The notes: generated by a model not told the origin, from the letters alone. Shown: positions 1-8,950, numbered from the stretch's first letter. The stretch: DNA of 64,000 bases from Iodobacter ciconiae (GCF_003952345.1 NZ_CP034433.1:2294001-2358000); one strand, 5' to 3'. A program made the numbers and translations.

Positions 1-222
1 TGGCTTTATTCTGCAAAACCACGCCGCACAGGGCAGGTTTCTGCACTCTTCCTATTAGGCTATGGCATGTTTCGCTTTATTGCCGAATTTGCCCGCGAAC
101 CTGATGATTTCCTTGGCTACTTAGCCATGCATCTTTCGATGGGGCAATTACTCAGCCTGCCAATGATCCTGATCGGCGCACACTTATTCTGGTGGAGCAG
201 CAAAAAGCCACGTCATACCTAA
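1..222 (+). CDS. lgt: Prolipoprotein diacylglyceryl transferase, C-terminal part
   Basis: This is the 3' end of a reading frame that enters from the left edge; 73 codons and a TAA stop are visible. Lgt transfers diacylglycerol from phosphatidylglycerol to the lipobox cysteine of prolipoproteins in the inner membrane. The visible part carries the family's C-terminal pattern: [16 protein letters not shown], then GQLLSLPMI, and a last hydrophobic helix ending in a basic tail (SSKKPRH). The N-terminal catalytic part lies outside the window. A GC-rich imperfect hairpin follows the stop. Confidence 0.93.
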   Translation, partial: WLYSAKPRRTGQVSALFLLGYGMFRFIAEFAREPDDFLGYLAMHLSMGQLLSLPMILIGAHLFWWSSKKPRHT

Positions 223-229
223 GCTTTCG

Positions 230-253
230 CAGAGCGGGTAAAACACGCCCTGC
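230..253. repeat. Small GGGCGGGT/ACCCGCCC-type palindrome downstream of lgt
   Basis: An imperfect hairpin (AGAGCGGGT AAAAC ACGCCCT) lies just after lgt. The 15-mer CAGAGCGGGTAAAAC occurs again at 4874-4888, just after the ABC permease gene. A perfect version of this type of hairpin follows panB at 44166-44191. It probably serves as a transcript 3' end or is a small dispersed repeat. Confidence 0.5.
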
Positions 254-283
254 AAAGCGCTTATCAAATACTAGAGAAACGCT

Positions 284-1132
284 ATGAAACTACGCTCCAT
301 CGCCCTTGTAGCCTCCTTGCTTGTTACTGGATTTTGCCAGGCAGAGGAAGTATTAAGAGTTTCGGCTATTCCGGATGAATCGCCAACCGAGCTACAACGC
401 AAGTTTTCCCCGCTGGGCAAATATCTGGAAGCCGAGCTTGGTATAAAAGTACAGTTTGTGCCGGTAACCGATTACGCCGCAGTGGTAGAAGCACTGGCTG
501 GCAAGCGCATTGATTTGGCCTGGCTGGGGGGATTTACCTTTGTGCAAGCCAATAAACGCGGCAAAGTAACACCACTGGTTCAACGCGAAGAAGATGCTCA
601 TTTCACCAGTAAATTTATTACTGCCAATAGCAGCATCAACAGCCTGAATGATTTACGCGGCAAAGCCTTTGCCTTTGCCTTTGGCTCTGCCTCCAGCACC
701 TCCGGCCATTTAATGCCACGTTATTTTATTGAAAGCAAGGGCATTGATCCGGATAAAGATTTTAAAGGCCTGCCTGCTTATTCCGGCACCCACGATGCCA
801 CCGTGGCCTGGGTTGCCTCTGGCAAGGTAGACGCAGGTGCTTTGAATGCTTCGGTTTGGGATAAATTGGTCGAGCAAAAGAAAGTAGACCCAAGCAAAGT
901 GCGCGTTTTCTACACTACGCCCCCCTTCTTTGATTACAACTGGACCATCCGTGCTGACCTGGATGCAAGCGTTGCCGCCAGGCTGAAAGCCGCTTTCTTA
1001 AAGCTGGATGCTAAAAATCCGGCGCACAAAGAAGTACTCGATCTGCAACGCGCCAGCCGCTTTATTCCAACCTCTGCCGAGAATTACAAAGCAATTGAAG
1101 CATCGGCTAAGAAAGTGGATTTGATTAAATAG
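284..1132 (+). CDS. Phosphonate/selenate-type ABC transporter substrate-binding protein
   Basis: A 282-residue periplasmic binding protein of the PhnD-like family. The signal peptide (basic MKLR, hydrophobic core, likely cleavage after FCQA near residue 20) shows export; there is no lipobox. The mature protein opens with LRVSAIPDESPTELQRKF and has DYAAVVEALAGKRIDLAWLGG, typical of the PhnD-like subgroup annotated as putative selenate-binding proteins. The substrate (phosphonate, phosphite or selenate) cannot be decided from sequence; selenate is my best guess. Partner ATPase and permease genes lie at 2451 and 3297, but an IS110-family element now separates this gene from them. Confidence 0.82.
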   Translation: MKLRSIALVASLLVTGFCQAEEVLRVSAIPDESPTELQRKFSPLGKYLEAELGIKVQFVPVTDYAAVVEALAGKRIDLAWLGGFTFVQANKRGKVTPLVQREEDAHFTSKFITANSSINSLNDLRGKAFAFAFGSASSTSGHLMPRYFIESKGIDPDKDFKGLPAYSGTHDATVAWVASGKVDAGALNASVWDKLVEQKKVDPSKVRVFYTTPPFFDYNWTIRADLDASVAARLKAAFLKLDAKNPAHKEVLDLQRASRFIPTSAENYKAIEASAKKVDLIK

Positions 1133-1140
1133 TTCATTTG

Positions 1141-1200
1141 TAGGGTGGGCAAAACGATTCACCTTGCCCACGCGTGGGCACAAAAACGTGCCCACCCTTG
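1141..1200. repeat. Dispersed GTGGGCAC/GTGCCCAC palindrome, copy 1
   Basis: Nested inverted repeats: GGTGGGCA with TGCCCAC, then CGTGGGCAC with GTGCCCACCC. The inner unit CGTGGGCAC-spacer-GTGCCCACCC recurs at 3259-3285 and 45124-45149, so this is a small dispersed intergenic palindrome family. Here it lies between the binding-protein gene and the IS110-family element. Confidence 0.7.
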
Positions 1201-1204
1201 TATC

Positions 1205-1400
1205 TTGTTCCCTGTGGTGGTTAGCTACTACCACACGAGGCAAAGTGAGTTTGGGCCCAACCTTAAGGCATTGACCTTCTCTTGTAGATCAAACCCTTCG
1301 CCTCTCTTCTTTCGCCAAATCAGACACTGAACGGTAGCCAAGGGCGCTGACCCTGTATGCACAAGGCAAGTGGGCGAATTAGGCTTTTTTACAGGAAGAG
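1205..1400 (+). ncRNA. Candidate IS110 bridge RNA region
   Basis: Recent work on IS110-group elements shows that the non-coding left end, upstream of the recombinase, encodes a structured bridge RNA that pairs with target and donor DNA. This interval has the right position and size and contains hairpin-forming sequence, for example GTGGT-GGTTAGCTACT-ACCAC near 1214-1235. I see no reading frame with a ribosome-binding site in it. The call rests on position and element type; no covariance model was run. Confidence 0.4.
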
Positions 1401-1405
1401 TTCTC

Positions 1406-2389
1406 ATGTTTTATCTTGGTATGGATGTGGCTAAAGCTAAACTCGATTGTTATTTGCTAACCCAGCTTGACCCGCTCAAAGGCAAAGCCAAAGTCGTTAC
1501 CAATACCGCCAAAGGTCTCGCCGATTTACTGGCCTGGCTGACTAAAAATCACATCCCTCATGATCAGTTGCACGTCACCATGGAAGCCACTGGCGTGTAT
1601 CACGAATTAGCCGCTACGCTGCTACATGATGCTGGCGTGTGCGTCTCGATTGCCAATCCCGCACAGGTCAAACATTTTGGCCAAGGCCTCGCTGTTCGCA
1701 CCAAAACCGATGGCGTTGATAGCCAAGTGCTGGCACGTTACTGCGCCATGATTAACCCTGCCGCGTGGCTGCCTCCGCCGCCCGAAGCCCGCATTTTGAA
1801 AGGGTTTCTTGCCCGCCGCGAAGCGATTCTGCAAGACTTGCTGCGCGAACAAAATCGCCAAGAAAAAGCACAGTCGACTGTTACACCAGAGCTGATTCAT
1901 CAGTCGATTAACGACAGCATCGCCTTTCTAAACGCGCAACTCAAAAAGCTGCAAAGCCAAATCGACGATCACATCGACCGCCATCCAGGACTGAAAAATG
2001 ACCTAGATTTACTACAAAGCATCCCTGCAATTGGACCGCAAAGTGGGACACAATTGTTGGCTGTGATGCACATGCATCAGTTCAATACAGCCGAACAACT
2101 ATCGGCCTATTTGGGCTTGGTGCCGGTCGAGCGACAATCAGGTTCGTCACTATTAGGTCGCGCTAAACTGTCCAAAGCTGGCCCTTCGCAAATACGTGCA
2201 GTACTTTATATGGCCGCTATTGTTGCCACAAAATACAACCCCCACGTCAAAGCCTTATTTGAACGTTTGCTTGCCCGAGGCAAGAGCAAAATGTCTGCCT
2301 TGGGCGCTTGCATGCGCAAACTGGTACACCTGAGCTTCGGCGTGCTGAAAACACAGAAAAAGTATCAAGCTGAGTATCAAAATGCTTGA
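1406..2389 (+). CDS. IS110-family transposase
   Basis: A 327-residue DEDD recombinase. The N-terminal RuvC-like domain begins FYLGMDVAKAKLD with the first acidic residue, followed by TMEATGVYHE and TKTDGVDSQVLARY with the other acidic residues. The C-terminal Transposase_20 part contains IPAIGPQSGTQLLAV and LSAYLGLVPVERQSGSS with the conserved serine region. I chose the ATG at 1406 because AGGAAGAG lies just upstream and MFYLGMD is the usual start; an upstream ATG at 1370 would add 12 residues. The gene looks intact. Confidence 0.92.
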   Translation: MFYLGMDVAKAKLDCYLLTQLDPLKGKAKVVTNTAKGLADLLAWLTKNHIPHDQLHVTMEATGVYHELAATLLHDAGVCVSIANPAQVKHFGQGLAVRTKTDGVDSQVLARYCAMINPAAWLPPPPEARILKGFLARREAILQDLLREQNRQEKAQSTVTPELIHQSINDSIAFLNAQLKKLQSQIDDHIDRHPGLKNDLDLLQSIPAIGPQSGTQLLAVMHMHQFNTAEQLSAYLGLVPVERQSGSSLLGRAKLSKAGPSQIRAVLYMAAIVATKYNPHVKALFERLLARGKSKMSALGACMRKLVHLSFGVLKTQKKYQAEYQNA

Positions 2390-2450
2390 CCGGCAAGACG
2401 GTATCTACAATGCCATGTTTCCTACCTTCCCCTTTTAACATAAGTAAGCC

Positions 2451-3239
2451 ATGTTCCAACTGCAACAGCTCTCCCTTACGCTAGGCTCTCATTGCGTCTT
2501 AAACAACATCACGCTTACCGCCACTCAGGGCGAGCAGATTGCGCTAATTGGGCCGTCCGGCGCGGGTAAATCTTCTTTACTCAGGCTGCTGGGCACGCAC
2601 CATGCGCCAGATAGCGGCGAATTACGTTTATTAGATCAAAACCCCTGGCAGCTGGACCGCCGCCCTCTGCAGCAATTACGCAGCCGCATAGGCATGGTTT
2701 ACCAAGCTCCGCCACTACCGGGTAAAAGCCGTGTGCTAACCACGATAGCCGCCGGGCGCTTAGGTCGCCAATCCTTTGCACAATCTTTACTGGCGCTGGC
2801 TTATCCGCAAGATATTGCCGGGATACGCGCTGTATTAGAGCAGGTGCAACTGGCGGATAAATTATTCGTAGCTTGCGATACGCTATCTGGCGGGCAATTA
2901 CAGCGGGTGGGCTTAGCGCGGGTGCTGTATCAGGCCCCCGATCTCATCCTTGCCGACGAGCCGGTTTCTGCGCTTGATCCGGTTTTGGCGGATAAAACCA
3001 TAGACTTGCTTACTTCTGCAGCACAGGCACGCCGCACCACGCTGCTGACCAGTTTGCATTCGGTTGATCTGGCGCTCAAATTTTTCCCGCGCATTGTGGG
3101 CATCCGCCAAGGGCAAATTCAGTTTGATTTACCCAGCAGCGACGTCAGCCCCGCGCTGCTGGAGGCGCTGTATGCAGGGGAAAGTAATGAGGTGGAGACA
3201 CAATTAGCAACCAGCCTGCCCCGGGGGGCACGATGCTAG
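2451..3239 (+). CDS. Phosphonate/selenate-type ABC transporter ATP-binding protein
   Basis: A 262-residue ABC ATPase of the PhnC type. The Walker A motif GPSGAGKS is at residues 34-41, the signature LSGGQLQR starts at 145, and the Walker B LILADEP is near 165-171, followed by the D-loop SALDP. It should energise import with the tandem permease downstream at 3297. The 57-bp gap to the permease holds a copy of the GTGGGCAC palindrome. The binding protein upstream at 284 belongs to the same system but is separated by an insertion sequence. Confidence 0.87.
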   Translation: MFQLQQLSLTLGSHCVLNNITLTATQGEQIALIGPSGAGKSSLLRLLGTHHAPDSGELRLLDQNPWQLDRRPLQQLRSRIGMVYQAPPLPGKSRVLTTIAAGRLGRQSFAQSLLALAYPQDIAGIRAVLEQVQLADKLFVACDTLSGGQLQRVGLARVLYQAPDLILADEPVSALDPVLADKTIDLLTSAAQARRTTLLTSLHSVDLALKFFPRIVGIRQGQIQFDLPSSDVSPALLEALYAGESNEVETQLATSLPRGARC

Positions 3240-3258
3240 TGGCACTACTTCCTTCGTT

Positions 3259-3285
3259 CGCGTGGGCACACTGTGCCCACCCTAC
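3259..3285. repeat. Dispersed GTGGGCAC/GTGCCCAC palindrome, copy 2
   Basis: CGTGGGCAC-ACT-GTGCCCACCCTAC forms a 9-bp stem with a tiny loop between the ATPase and permease genes. It matches the copies at 1171-1200 and 45124-45149. Confidence 0.7.
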
Positions 3286-3296
3286 ATGGGGCTGAT

Positions 3297-4865
3297 ATGA
3301 AGCCCCACCATAAAAAAGACCCGGCAGCAAAGCTACGTCTAGCCATTACACTGGCCGTGATTTTATTATTTGCGCCCGCTTTTCAGCTCAGTGGTTTTGC
3401 CCCTTGGAAGCTATTTGAAAGCGGCACGCTTAACCATCTGTTTATTTTTCTGGGCAGCTTTTTCCCGCCTGCGCATTCTGCTGATTTTTTGCATGAAATG
3501 GGCCTGGCCACCATTCAGACTCTGGCGATGGCCACAACGGGATCGCTGCTGGCGATGTTAATTGGTTTTCCTGCCGCACTGCTCAGCACCCAAGCCTTGT
3601 CGATTCCACTGCTTACAGCGGGACGCAAGCGGGCGGCGCGCTGGCTGGGTGTGCCTCTGTTAAGAAGCATATTGCTGCTACTGCGCGGCATACCGGAAAT
3701 CGTCTGGGCGCTGCTATTTGTGCGCGCCTTTGGCCTAGGCTCTACCGCCGCAGTGCTGGCGCTGGGATTAGCCTATGGCGGCATGCTGGGTAAAGTTTAC
3801 TCAGAAATTTTAGAATCTCAGCCTAAAGAAGCCGCTACTGCACTGGCGGCCAGCGGTGCTTCACGCTGGCAAATCTTCAGCCACGCCCTGCTGCCGCAAG
3901 CCCTGCCCGAGCTGCTTTCCTATTCGGTTTATCGCTGGGAATGCGCCATTCGTGCGTCCGCAGTAATGGGTTTTGTCGGCGCTGGCGGGTTGGGGCAATT
4001 GCTCGATACTTCCATCAAAATGATGAATGGTGGCGAAGTAGGCAGCTTGCTGATTGTCTTTTTACTGCTGGTCACCGGCACCGAAGCCATCAGCCAGGCC
4101 GCCCGCAAAGCGCTTGAGCAAAGCACAGGCAAACTCTTTTTAGTTGCCGCCAGCATGGTGGCTTTTTCCATGTACTGGCTGTGGAGTGACTGGCAACAGG
4201 CCTTTAGCACCAGCAACCAGCTGTTTACCTATCTGTATGATTTTTTCCCCGCCGATTTCAGTGCCGCCCATATTGCACTGGTAGCAAAAGGCACATTAGA
4301 AACACTGGCCATTTCTGCCGTCGGCACCTTGCTGGCGCTATTTGGCGGGGGATTACTGGCCCTGCCTGCCGCTGGCCGCTGGGGAAAAATGCCTAAAGCC
4401 ATCGCCCGTTTATGGCTGAATTTACTGCGCGGCGTACCGGATTTACTCTGGGCCGCCATCATGGTGCTGGCCGTGGGTCTTGGCCCTTTTGCCGGCACCC
4501 TGGCGCTGGCGCTGCATACTTGTGGTGTACTGGGCAGATTGTTTACCGAAACGCTGGAAAACGCCGATCCACAGCCCTTCAACGCCCTTATCTGCTCCGG
4601 CAGCAGCCGTCTTAACGCATTTTGCTATGCACTGATGCCGCAGGTAGCCGCGCAATGGGTGGCCTATACGCTGTACCGCTGGGAAAACAATATCCGTATG
4701 GCTACGGTGTTAGGGCTGGTTGGTGCAGGAGGCTTAGGGCAACAACTTTACTTCACGCTGTCTTTATTCCAGCAGCAACAAGCTGCCACCATCATCATCG
4801 CCATGCTGGGCTTATCTTGGTTGGTGGAACAGCTCAGCTTGTTGTTATGCAAAAGACTGGGGTAA
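3297..4865 (+). CDS. ABC transporter permease, two PhnE-like domains fused in tandem
   Basis: A 522-residue inner-membrane protein with two binding-protein-dependent permease domains in one chain. The first half has a clear EAA loop (KEAATALAASGASRWQIF) followed by ALLPQALPELLSY. The second half has a weaker equivalent (ENADPQPFNALICSGSSR) followed by ALMPQVAAQWVAY. Each half carries a YRWE-N/C-IR motif before a VGAGGLGQ segment, which shows the internal duplication. Most PhnE proteins are single-domain and dimerise, so this chain can form the whole channel. I use the ATG at 3297 (MKPHHKKD); an ATG at 3273 would run through the palindrome. Confidence 0.87.
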   Translation: MKPHHKKDPAAKLRLAITLAVILLFAPAFQLSGFAPWKLFESGTLNHLFIFLGSFFPPAHSADFLHEMGLATIQTLAMATTGSLLAMLIGFPAALLSTQALSIPLLTAGRKRAARWLGVPLLRSILLLLRGIPEIVWALLFVRAFGLGSTAAVLALGLAYGGMLGKVYSEILESQPKEAATALAASGASRWQIFSHALLPQALPELLSYSVYRWECAIRASAVMGFVGAGGLGQLLDTSIKMMNGGEVGSLLIVFLLLVTGTEAISQAARKALEQSTGKLFLVAASMVAFSMYWLWSDWQQAFSTSNQLFTYLYDFFPADFSAAHIALVAKGTLETLAISAVGTLLALFGGGLLALPAAGRWGKMPKAIARLWLNLLRGVPDLLWAAIMVLAVGLGPFAGTLALALHTCGVLGRLFTETLENADPQPFNALICSGSSRLNAFCYALMPQVAAQWVAYTLYRWENNIRMATVLGLVGAGGLGQQLYFTLSLFQQQQAATIIIAMLGLSWLVEQLSLLLCKRLG

Positions 4866-5302
4866 CTTGTATACAGAGCGGGTAAAACCCCATAGGCGCT
4901 AACCAAATTGTTTTTTTCATTAGCAAACAGCGAAACAACCACACTCTTTACATAGGCCTTTTTAAAGTCCCCTTGAAACGCGCCGGAGCAAGAAACAAGC
5001 TGATCCCGCCCGCCGCCGACTCGATTATCCGCAGCGCAAGGGCTTTCGTATTTCGTAGGGCGGCCTTCTTTGCTTCCTTTCTTGGCTGTTCAAGAAAGGG
5101 AGTCCCCAGCGAGGATAGCGCACCTAAATCAACGAGCCGAAGGCACTAAAAAGATCTTTTTGACTTTGCTTAGTACGTAGGGAGCAAAACCCACATCCTT
5201 ATTCAGAGTTGCTCACTAAGCCCCAAAAGCTCACAGCAAATACCAAGAACCTTCTAACCATTTCATACTCGAACCCACTTCAATTCTGACCTCAGGAAAA
5301 AC
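4866..5302. other. Intergenic region with palindromic remnants, no gene seen
   Basis: The segment starts with a degenerate copy of the CAGAGCGGGTAAAAC hairpin (4874-4888). Around 5066-5105 it carries CTTTCTT-GGCTGTTC-AAGAAAG, resembling the widespread TTTGCTT...AAGAAAG intergenic palindromes. No reading frame with a ribosome-binding site is apparent. Confidence 0.5.
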
Positions 5303-5800
5303 ATGCCAGAAATTTTAACTGCAGATATTGGCTGGTGGATCCTTGCCTGGGTTCTAATGATTTCAGGCCTGCTGGGCACACTGCTACCGTTTTTACCTTC
5401 TACACCCTTTATCTTTGGCGGCATGTTGCTGGCTGCGTATTTAGATCAGTTTGCGCGTGTGGGCTATGGCTGGCTAACCGTGTTGGGCTTACTGCTGATT
5501 TTATCGATGGCGCTGGATTATATTGCTGGGGCATTAGGGGCAAAAAAAGCGGGGGCTAGCCCTGCTGCGGTTTGGGGCGCTTTAATCGGGGGAGTTTTAG
5601 GGATTTTTGCTGGCTTGCCCGGGCTGCTTTTAGGGCCATTTATTGGCGCTGCCGTGGGTGAATTCTGGGCCAAGCAGGATGTGATGCAAGCCGGAAAAGT
5701 CGGCATTGCCACCTTTATTGGCATGCTGGTGGGTGCGGTTGCCAAGATTGCGATTGGCCTATCCATGTTTGCCGTATTCGCTTTTGCCTGGTGGGTTTAG
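5303..5800 (+). CDS. DUF456 family membrane protein
   Basis: A 165-residue hydrophobic protein with about four membrane segments. It matches the DUF456 pattern: LLGTLLPFLPSTPFIFGG in the first helices, DYIAGALGAKKAGAS in the middle, and glycine-rich GGVLGIFAGLPGLLLGPFIGA. TCAGGAAAAAC just upstream of the ATG provides a ribosome-binding site. The function of the family is unknown. The gene stands alone between two long intergenic regions. Confidence 0.85.
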   Translation: MPEILTADIGWWILAWVLMISGLLGTLLPFLPSTPFIFGGMLLAAYLDQFARVGYGWLTVLGLLLILSMALDYIAGALGAKKAGASPAAVWGALIGGVLGIFAGLPGLLLGPFIGAAVGEFWAKQDVMQAGKVGIATFIGMLVGAVAKIAIGLSMFAVFAFAWWV

Positions 5801-6342
5801 CCAGGGCTCATTTCTCAGCGCGGGGGCACTGCCCCCAGAGTGATACCGCCACCAACTCGAAAAATGCCCTTTTATCCCACTTTATTTTCGGCCATTATTT
5901 ATGCCTAGAAACTCAAGGCTTTCATTTTGTGAAACAAAATACGCTTTGTCTTACAACAAGTAAAAAATGCCGTTCATCAGCAAGCCAGTGGCGTCTGCTC
6001 TGCAGTATTTTGTTTGAAACATTACATCGATAAGATTAATAATTTGTAGTTTTTATTAAACTTATTTATATAAAATATATTACTAAGCTTTCCTCGCCTC
6101 TCAAAAAAACACCAATAAATAACTTATATTAATTTGCGCAAAGTGAAAGTAATTCATAAAGATTATAACCGGGGTATTGCCATTGAATCGGTCTATAGAA
6201 CACGAATATTCAATACTTTCTTTTTTAATGTGCAAAGAATGCGGAAGCGGCGCAGCCTAAGCAGCCATGCATTCCCCTGCTGCACTGAAGAAGGACGGGT
6301 ACTTGCCGAGCGGGGCAGAAAGGAAGAGAGCTGAAAAAGGAT
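5801..6342. other. AT-rich intergenic region, no convincing gene
   Basis: This 540-bp stretch between the DUF456 gene and corA, which converge, is AT-rich in its middle (about 6030-6150). A short frame at 6134-6334 has no ribosome-binding site and an unlikely composition. I see no RNA gene or element. Confidence 0.5.
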
Positions 6343-7440
6343 TCAAAACCAGCGTTTAGCCCTGAAATAGAGCGTTAAGCCAAGGCCGATTACTGCCATG
6401 CCGCCCAGCACAGCAAAATATCCCCAGCGCCAGTGTAGCTCGGGCATCACTTCAAAATTCATACCGTAAATACCGGCAATTAAAGTCAGCGGCATAAAGA
6501 TGGTAGTCAGCACGGTTAAGCGCCGCATTTCAATATTCATGCGATTGGCTTGCAAAGACATATAGTTATCTTGCAAGGAATTGACTAAATCTCGCAGCGC
6601 TTCGCCGCTTTCTATCATTTGCACCACATGATCGTACACATCGCGCAGATAGAGCTGCGTTTCATCACGAAAGAAATCTGCCTCATCCCGCTGCAAAGTA
6701 TTCATCACTTCGCGTAATGGCCATAAGCCGCGTTTTACATATTGCATGGTGCGGCGCAGGGCTTGAATTTCTTGCAGCTGAGCCGGATGAGGGCCTTCAG
6801 AAATCGCATCATCCAGATCTTCACAGCGCTCGCTCAAGGCTTCGAGCACCACAAAATAGCGGTCGACCAGTTTATCCAGCAGGGTATACACCAGATAATC
6901 TGTGCCAAAGCGCCGCAACTGGGAATGGTTGGATTTAAGCCCTTCGCGAATCTGATTAAAAGTGCCGCTGGGCTGTTCTTGAAAGGTCAGCACATAATTA
7001 CGGCCCAAAACAATGCTGACATGCTCGCTGCTGATTTCGCCAGCCTCATTAACGCTGACTAAGCGCGCGCAAATAAACACATAGCCGTTAAACACCTCAA
7101 CTTTGGGTCTTTGCTCGGTATTAAGAATGTCTTCCAGCACCAGCGGATGCAGGCCAAAACGCCGGCCTACAATCTTCAGTAAATCAATATTGGCCAGGCC
7201 ATGCAGATTGAGCCACAGCAGAGGATGCTTGGGCTGATAATCCGCCCCTTCCTCTAAAGTCGTGAAGTGCGTTTCCTGAAAATCTTCCGCCCCCTGACCA
7301 TATTCAATCAGGGTAGCCAGGGTCGGATCGGCCTCGCGCGGGCCTACATAATGCAGGCTGCCCGGTGCCATCCCGACTTTGGTGGCGGTAGGAACGGTCC
7401 TTAGCTTACGACGACTAGTTTCATGCCGATGTTTTGCCAC
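6343..7440 (-). CDS. corA: CorA-type magnesium/cobalt transporter
   Basis: A 365-residue CorA channel: a large cytoplasmic N-terminal domain, a long stalk helix, and two C-terminal membrane helices carrying the selectivity motif YGMNFEVMPEL. It imports Mg2+ (and Co2+) as a homopentamer in the inner membrane. The start is a GTG at 7440 with a very strong ribosome-binding site (GAGGAGGTG, about 5 nt away). This start overlaps the 3' end of ppx by 40 bp, so the genes are probably translationally coupled. Confidence 0.93.
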   Translation of the reverse strand: MAKHRHETSRRKLRTVPTATKVGMAPGSLHYVGPREADPTLATLIEYGQGAEDFQETHFTTLEEGADYQPKHPLLWLNLHGLANIDLLKIVGRRFGLHPLVLEDILNTEQRPKVEVFNGYVFICARLVSVNEAGEISSEHVSIVLGRNYVLTFQEQPSGTFNQIREGLKSNHSQLRRFGTDYLVYTLLDKLVDRYFVVLEALSERCEDLDDAISEGPHPAQLQEIQALRRTMQYVKRGLWPLREVMNTLQRDEADFFRDETQLYLRDVYDHVVQMIESGEALRDLVNSLQDNYMSLQANRMNIEMRRLTVLTTIFMPLTLIAGIYGMNFEVMPELHWRWGYFAVLGGMAVIGLGLTLYFRAKRWF

Positions 7441-8870
7441 GCATTCACCTCCTCGATCAAGGCATAAGCGGTCAGCGGATTAGCCTCTAACCAGACGGGG
7501 TCTAATTCCACTAAAAACTGCTTACTAGTGACTTCACAACGCAGCAAGGGAAGCTCTAGATCTGAGCGCGAGCGGCAAAAGATCGCCGCCAGCCTTAATG
7601 CCATAATCGCCGACCACTCGATTAAATCGACCACTTCATCATTCAGCTTGCCCAAGCCGCCGCGATGCGCCAACACCAAACGCGCCAACAGCGCTTGTTC
7701 ACGCTTGGAAAAACCCGGCATATCGGCATGCAACAAGATATAAGCCGAATGCTTGTGATAGCTGGCATGAGCAATAGAGCGGCCCACTTCATGCAAGGCC
7801 GCCGCCATATTCAGCCTATGGGCGCTGACCGCATCATCGGCCACAAAACGGCCAAATAATTTACCCGCCAGCAGGGCCACGCGCTCGGCCTGATAAGGAT
7901 CGACATGATAGCGGCGCTGAAACTGTTCCACCGAGCGATGACGGATATCATGCTCTGACTGCCGCCCGACTAAATCGTATAAAACCCCGTCACGCAGCGC
8001 ACCAAATGTCACGCCCATACGCTCAACGCGCAACATATCAAACACCGCCATCATGATGGCAAAGCCCCCCGGCAAGACCGGGCGACGATCTGAACGCAGG
8101 CCATTCAGCTGCACTTTATCCACGTGGCCTGCCGCCAGAATATGCACGCGCAATTTGTCCATGCCCTCACGGGTAATGCCGAGGGCAGAGAAATCATTCA
8201 GCTCTAAAATATCGGCAATCGAACGGGCGGTGCCGGAAGTACCGACGGCACGTTGCCATTGCTCATGATTAAAATCAGGCACCAGTGAAAGCAACATGCC
8301 ACGCGCTGCAAGCTCGGCCTCAGCTAAACGCTCGGCTGTAATCACACCATCCGGGAAAAAACGTAAGCTCCAGCTCACGCATCCCATTGGTACGCTTTCG
8401 GTACGAAAAATTCTAAAGTGGCTGCCGGTAATCAGCTCTGTGGAGCCGCCGCCAATATCCACCACCAGACGTTTATCACGCGTGGCTGGCAAACTATGCG
8501 CCGCGCCGATATAAATCAGCCGCGCTTCTTCCCGCCCGGCAATCACTTCAATGGGAAAACCCAAAGCGGCTTCTGCTTGCGGCAAAAAAGTAGCGGCGTT
8601 TTTAGCCACCCGAAAAGTATTGGTTGCAACCGCACGCACGCACGCCACAGGTAAGCCCCGCAGGCGTTCACCAAAGCGGGCTAAGGCCTCGATGGCCTGC
8701 TGTTGAGCCTCTGGAGTAAGCGCGCCGTGGGCATCCATACCTGCCCCCAGCCTTACGGTTTCTTTCAAAGAATCTAAAGGGAACAGAGCGCCTTCAACTA
8801 CACGGGCGATTTGTAAGCGAAAGCTGTTGGAGCCAAGATCGACTGCGGCAATGATAGGATAATCAGGCAT
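7401..8870 (-). CDS. ppx: Exopolyphosphatase (Ppx/GppA family)
   Basis: A 489-residue protein hydrolysing terminal phosphates of polyphosphate or pppGpp. It opens with the actin-fold phosphate-binding motif AAVDLGSNSFRLQIA and has the second nucleotide-binding motif LVVDIGGGSTELI, then an HD-like helical C-terminal domain (AALHEVGRSIAHASYHKHSAY). I prefer the ATG at 8870 (MPDYPII), close to the family start, over one at 8945 that adds 25 unconserved residues. It overlaps corA and sits near phoU, fitting a role in phosphate storage. Confidence 0.93.
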   Translation of the reverse strand: MPDYPIIAAVDLGSNSFRLQIARVVEGALFPLDSLKETVRLGAGMDAHGALTPEAQQQAIEALARFGERLRGLPVACVRAVATNTFRVAKNAATFLPQAEAALGFPIEVIAGREEARLIYIGAAHSLPATRDKRLVVDIGGGSTELITGSHFRIFRTESVPMGCVSWSLRFFPDGVITAERLAEAELAARGMLLSLVPDFNHEQWQRAVGTSGTARSIADILELNDFSALGITREGMDKLRVHILAAGHVDKVQLNGLRSDRRPVLPGGFAIMMAVFDMLRVERMGVTFGALRDGVLYDLVGRQSEHDIRHRSVEQFQRRYHVDPYQAERVALLAGKLFGRFVADDAVSAHRLNMAAALHEVGRSIAHASYHKHSAYILLHADMPGFSKREQALLARLVLAHRGGLGKLNDEVVDLIEWSAIMALRLAAIFCRSRSDLELPLLRCEVTSKQFLVELDPVWLEANPLTAYALIEEVNAWQNIGMKLVVVS

Positions 8871-8950
8871 ATATGGCTTCAAGATGAGAGCATGGGCATT
8901 AAGATAACGTGCGCCCGCCTTGCTGGCAAACAGGAAAATCCCCACGCATT

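Larger units (their letters stand above)
1201..2440 (+). mobile_element. IS110-family insertion sequence (ends approximate)
   Basis: A single transposase gene preceded by about 200 bp without a convincing ORF and followed by at most 60 bp before the next gene. IS110 elements lack clear terminal inverted repeats and usually make no target duplication, so the ends cannot be fixed by eye; they should lie within 1133-1405 and 2390-2450. The long non-coding stretch on the left fits the IS110 group rather than the IS1111 group. The element sits between the binding-protein gene and the ATPase gene of one ABC transporter and probably disrupts their co-transcription. Confidence 0.8.

Noticed and set aside
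230..4888. 15-bp direct repeats CAGAGCGGGTAAAAC flanking the ABC transporter locus as integration sites
   Set aside because: Both copies are parts of small hairpins also related to the one after panB, so they are better explained as a repeat or terminator family than as attachment sites.
6134..6334. 66-residue plus-strand frame upstream of corA's 3' end
   Set aside because: No ribosome-binding site and implausible composition.
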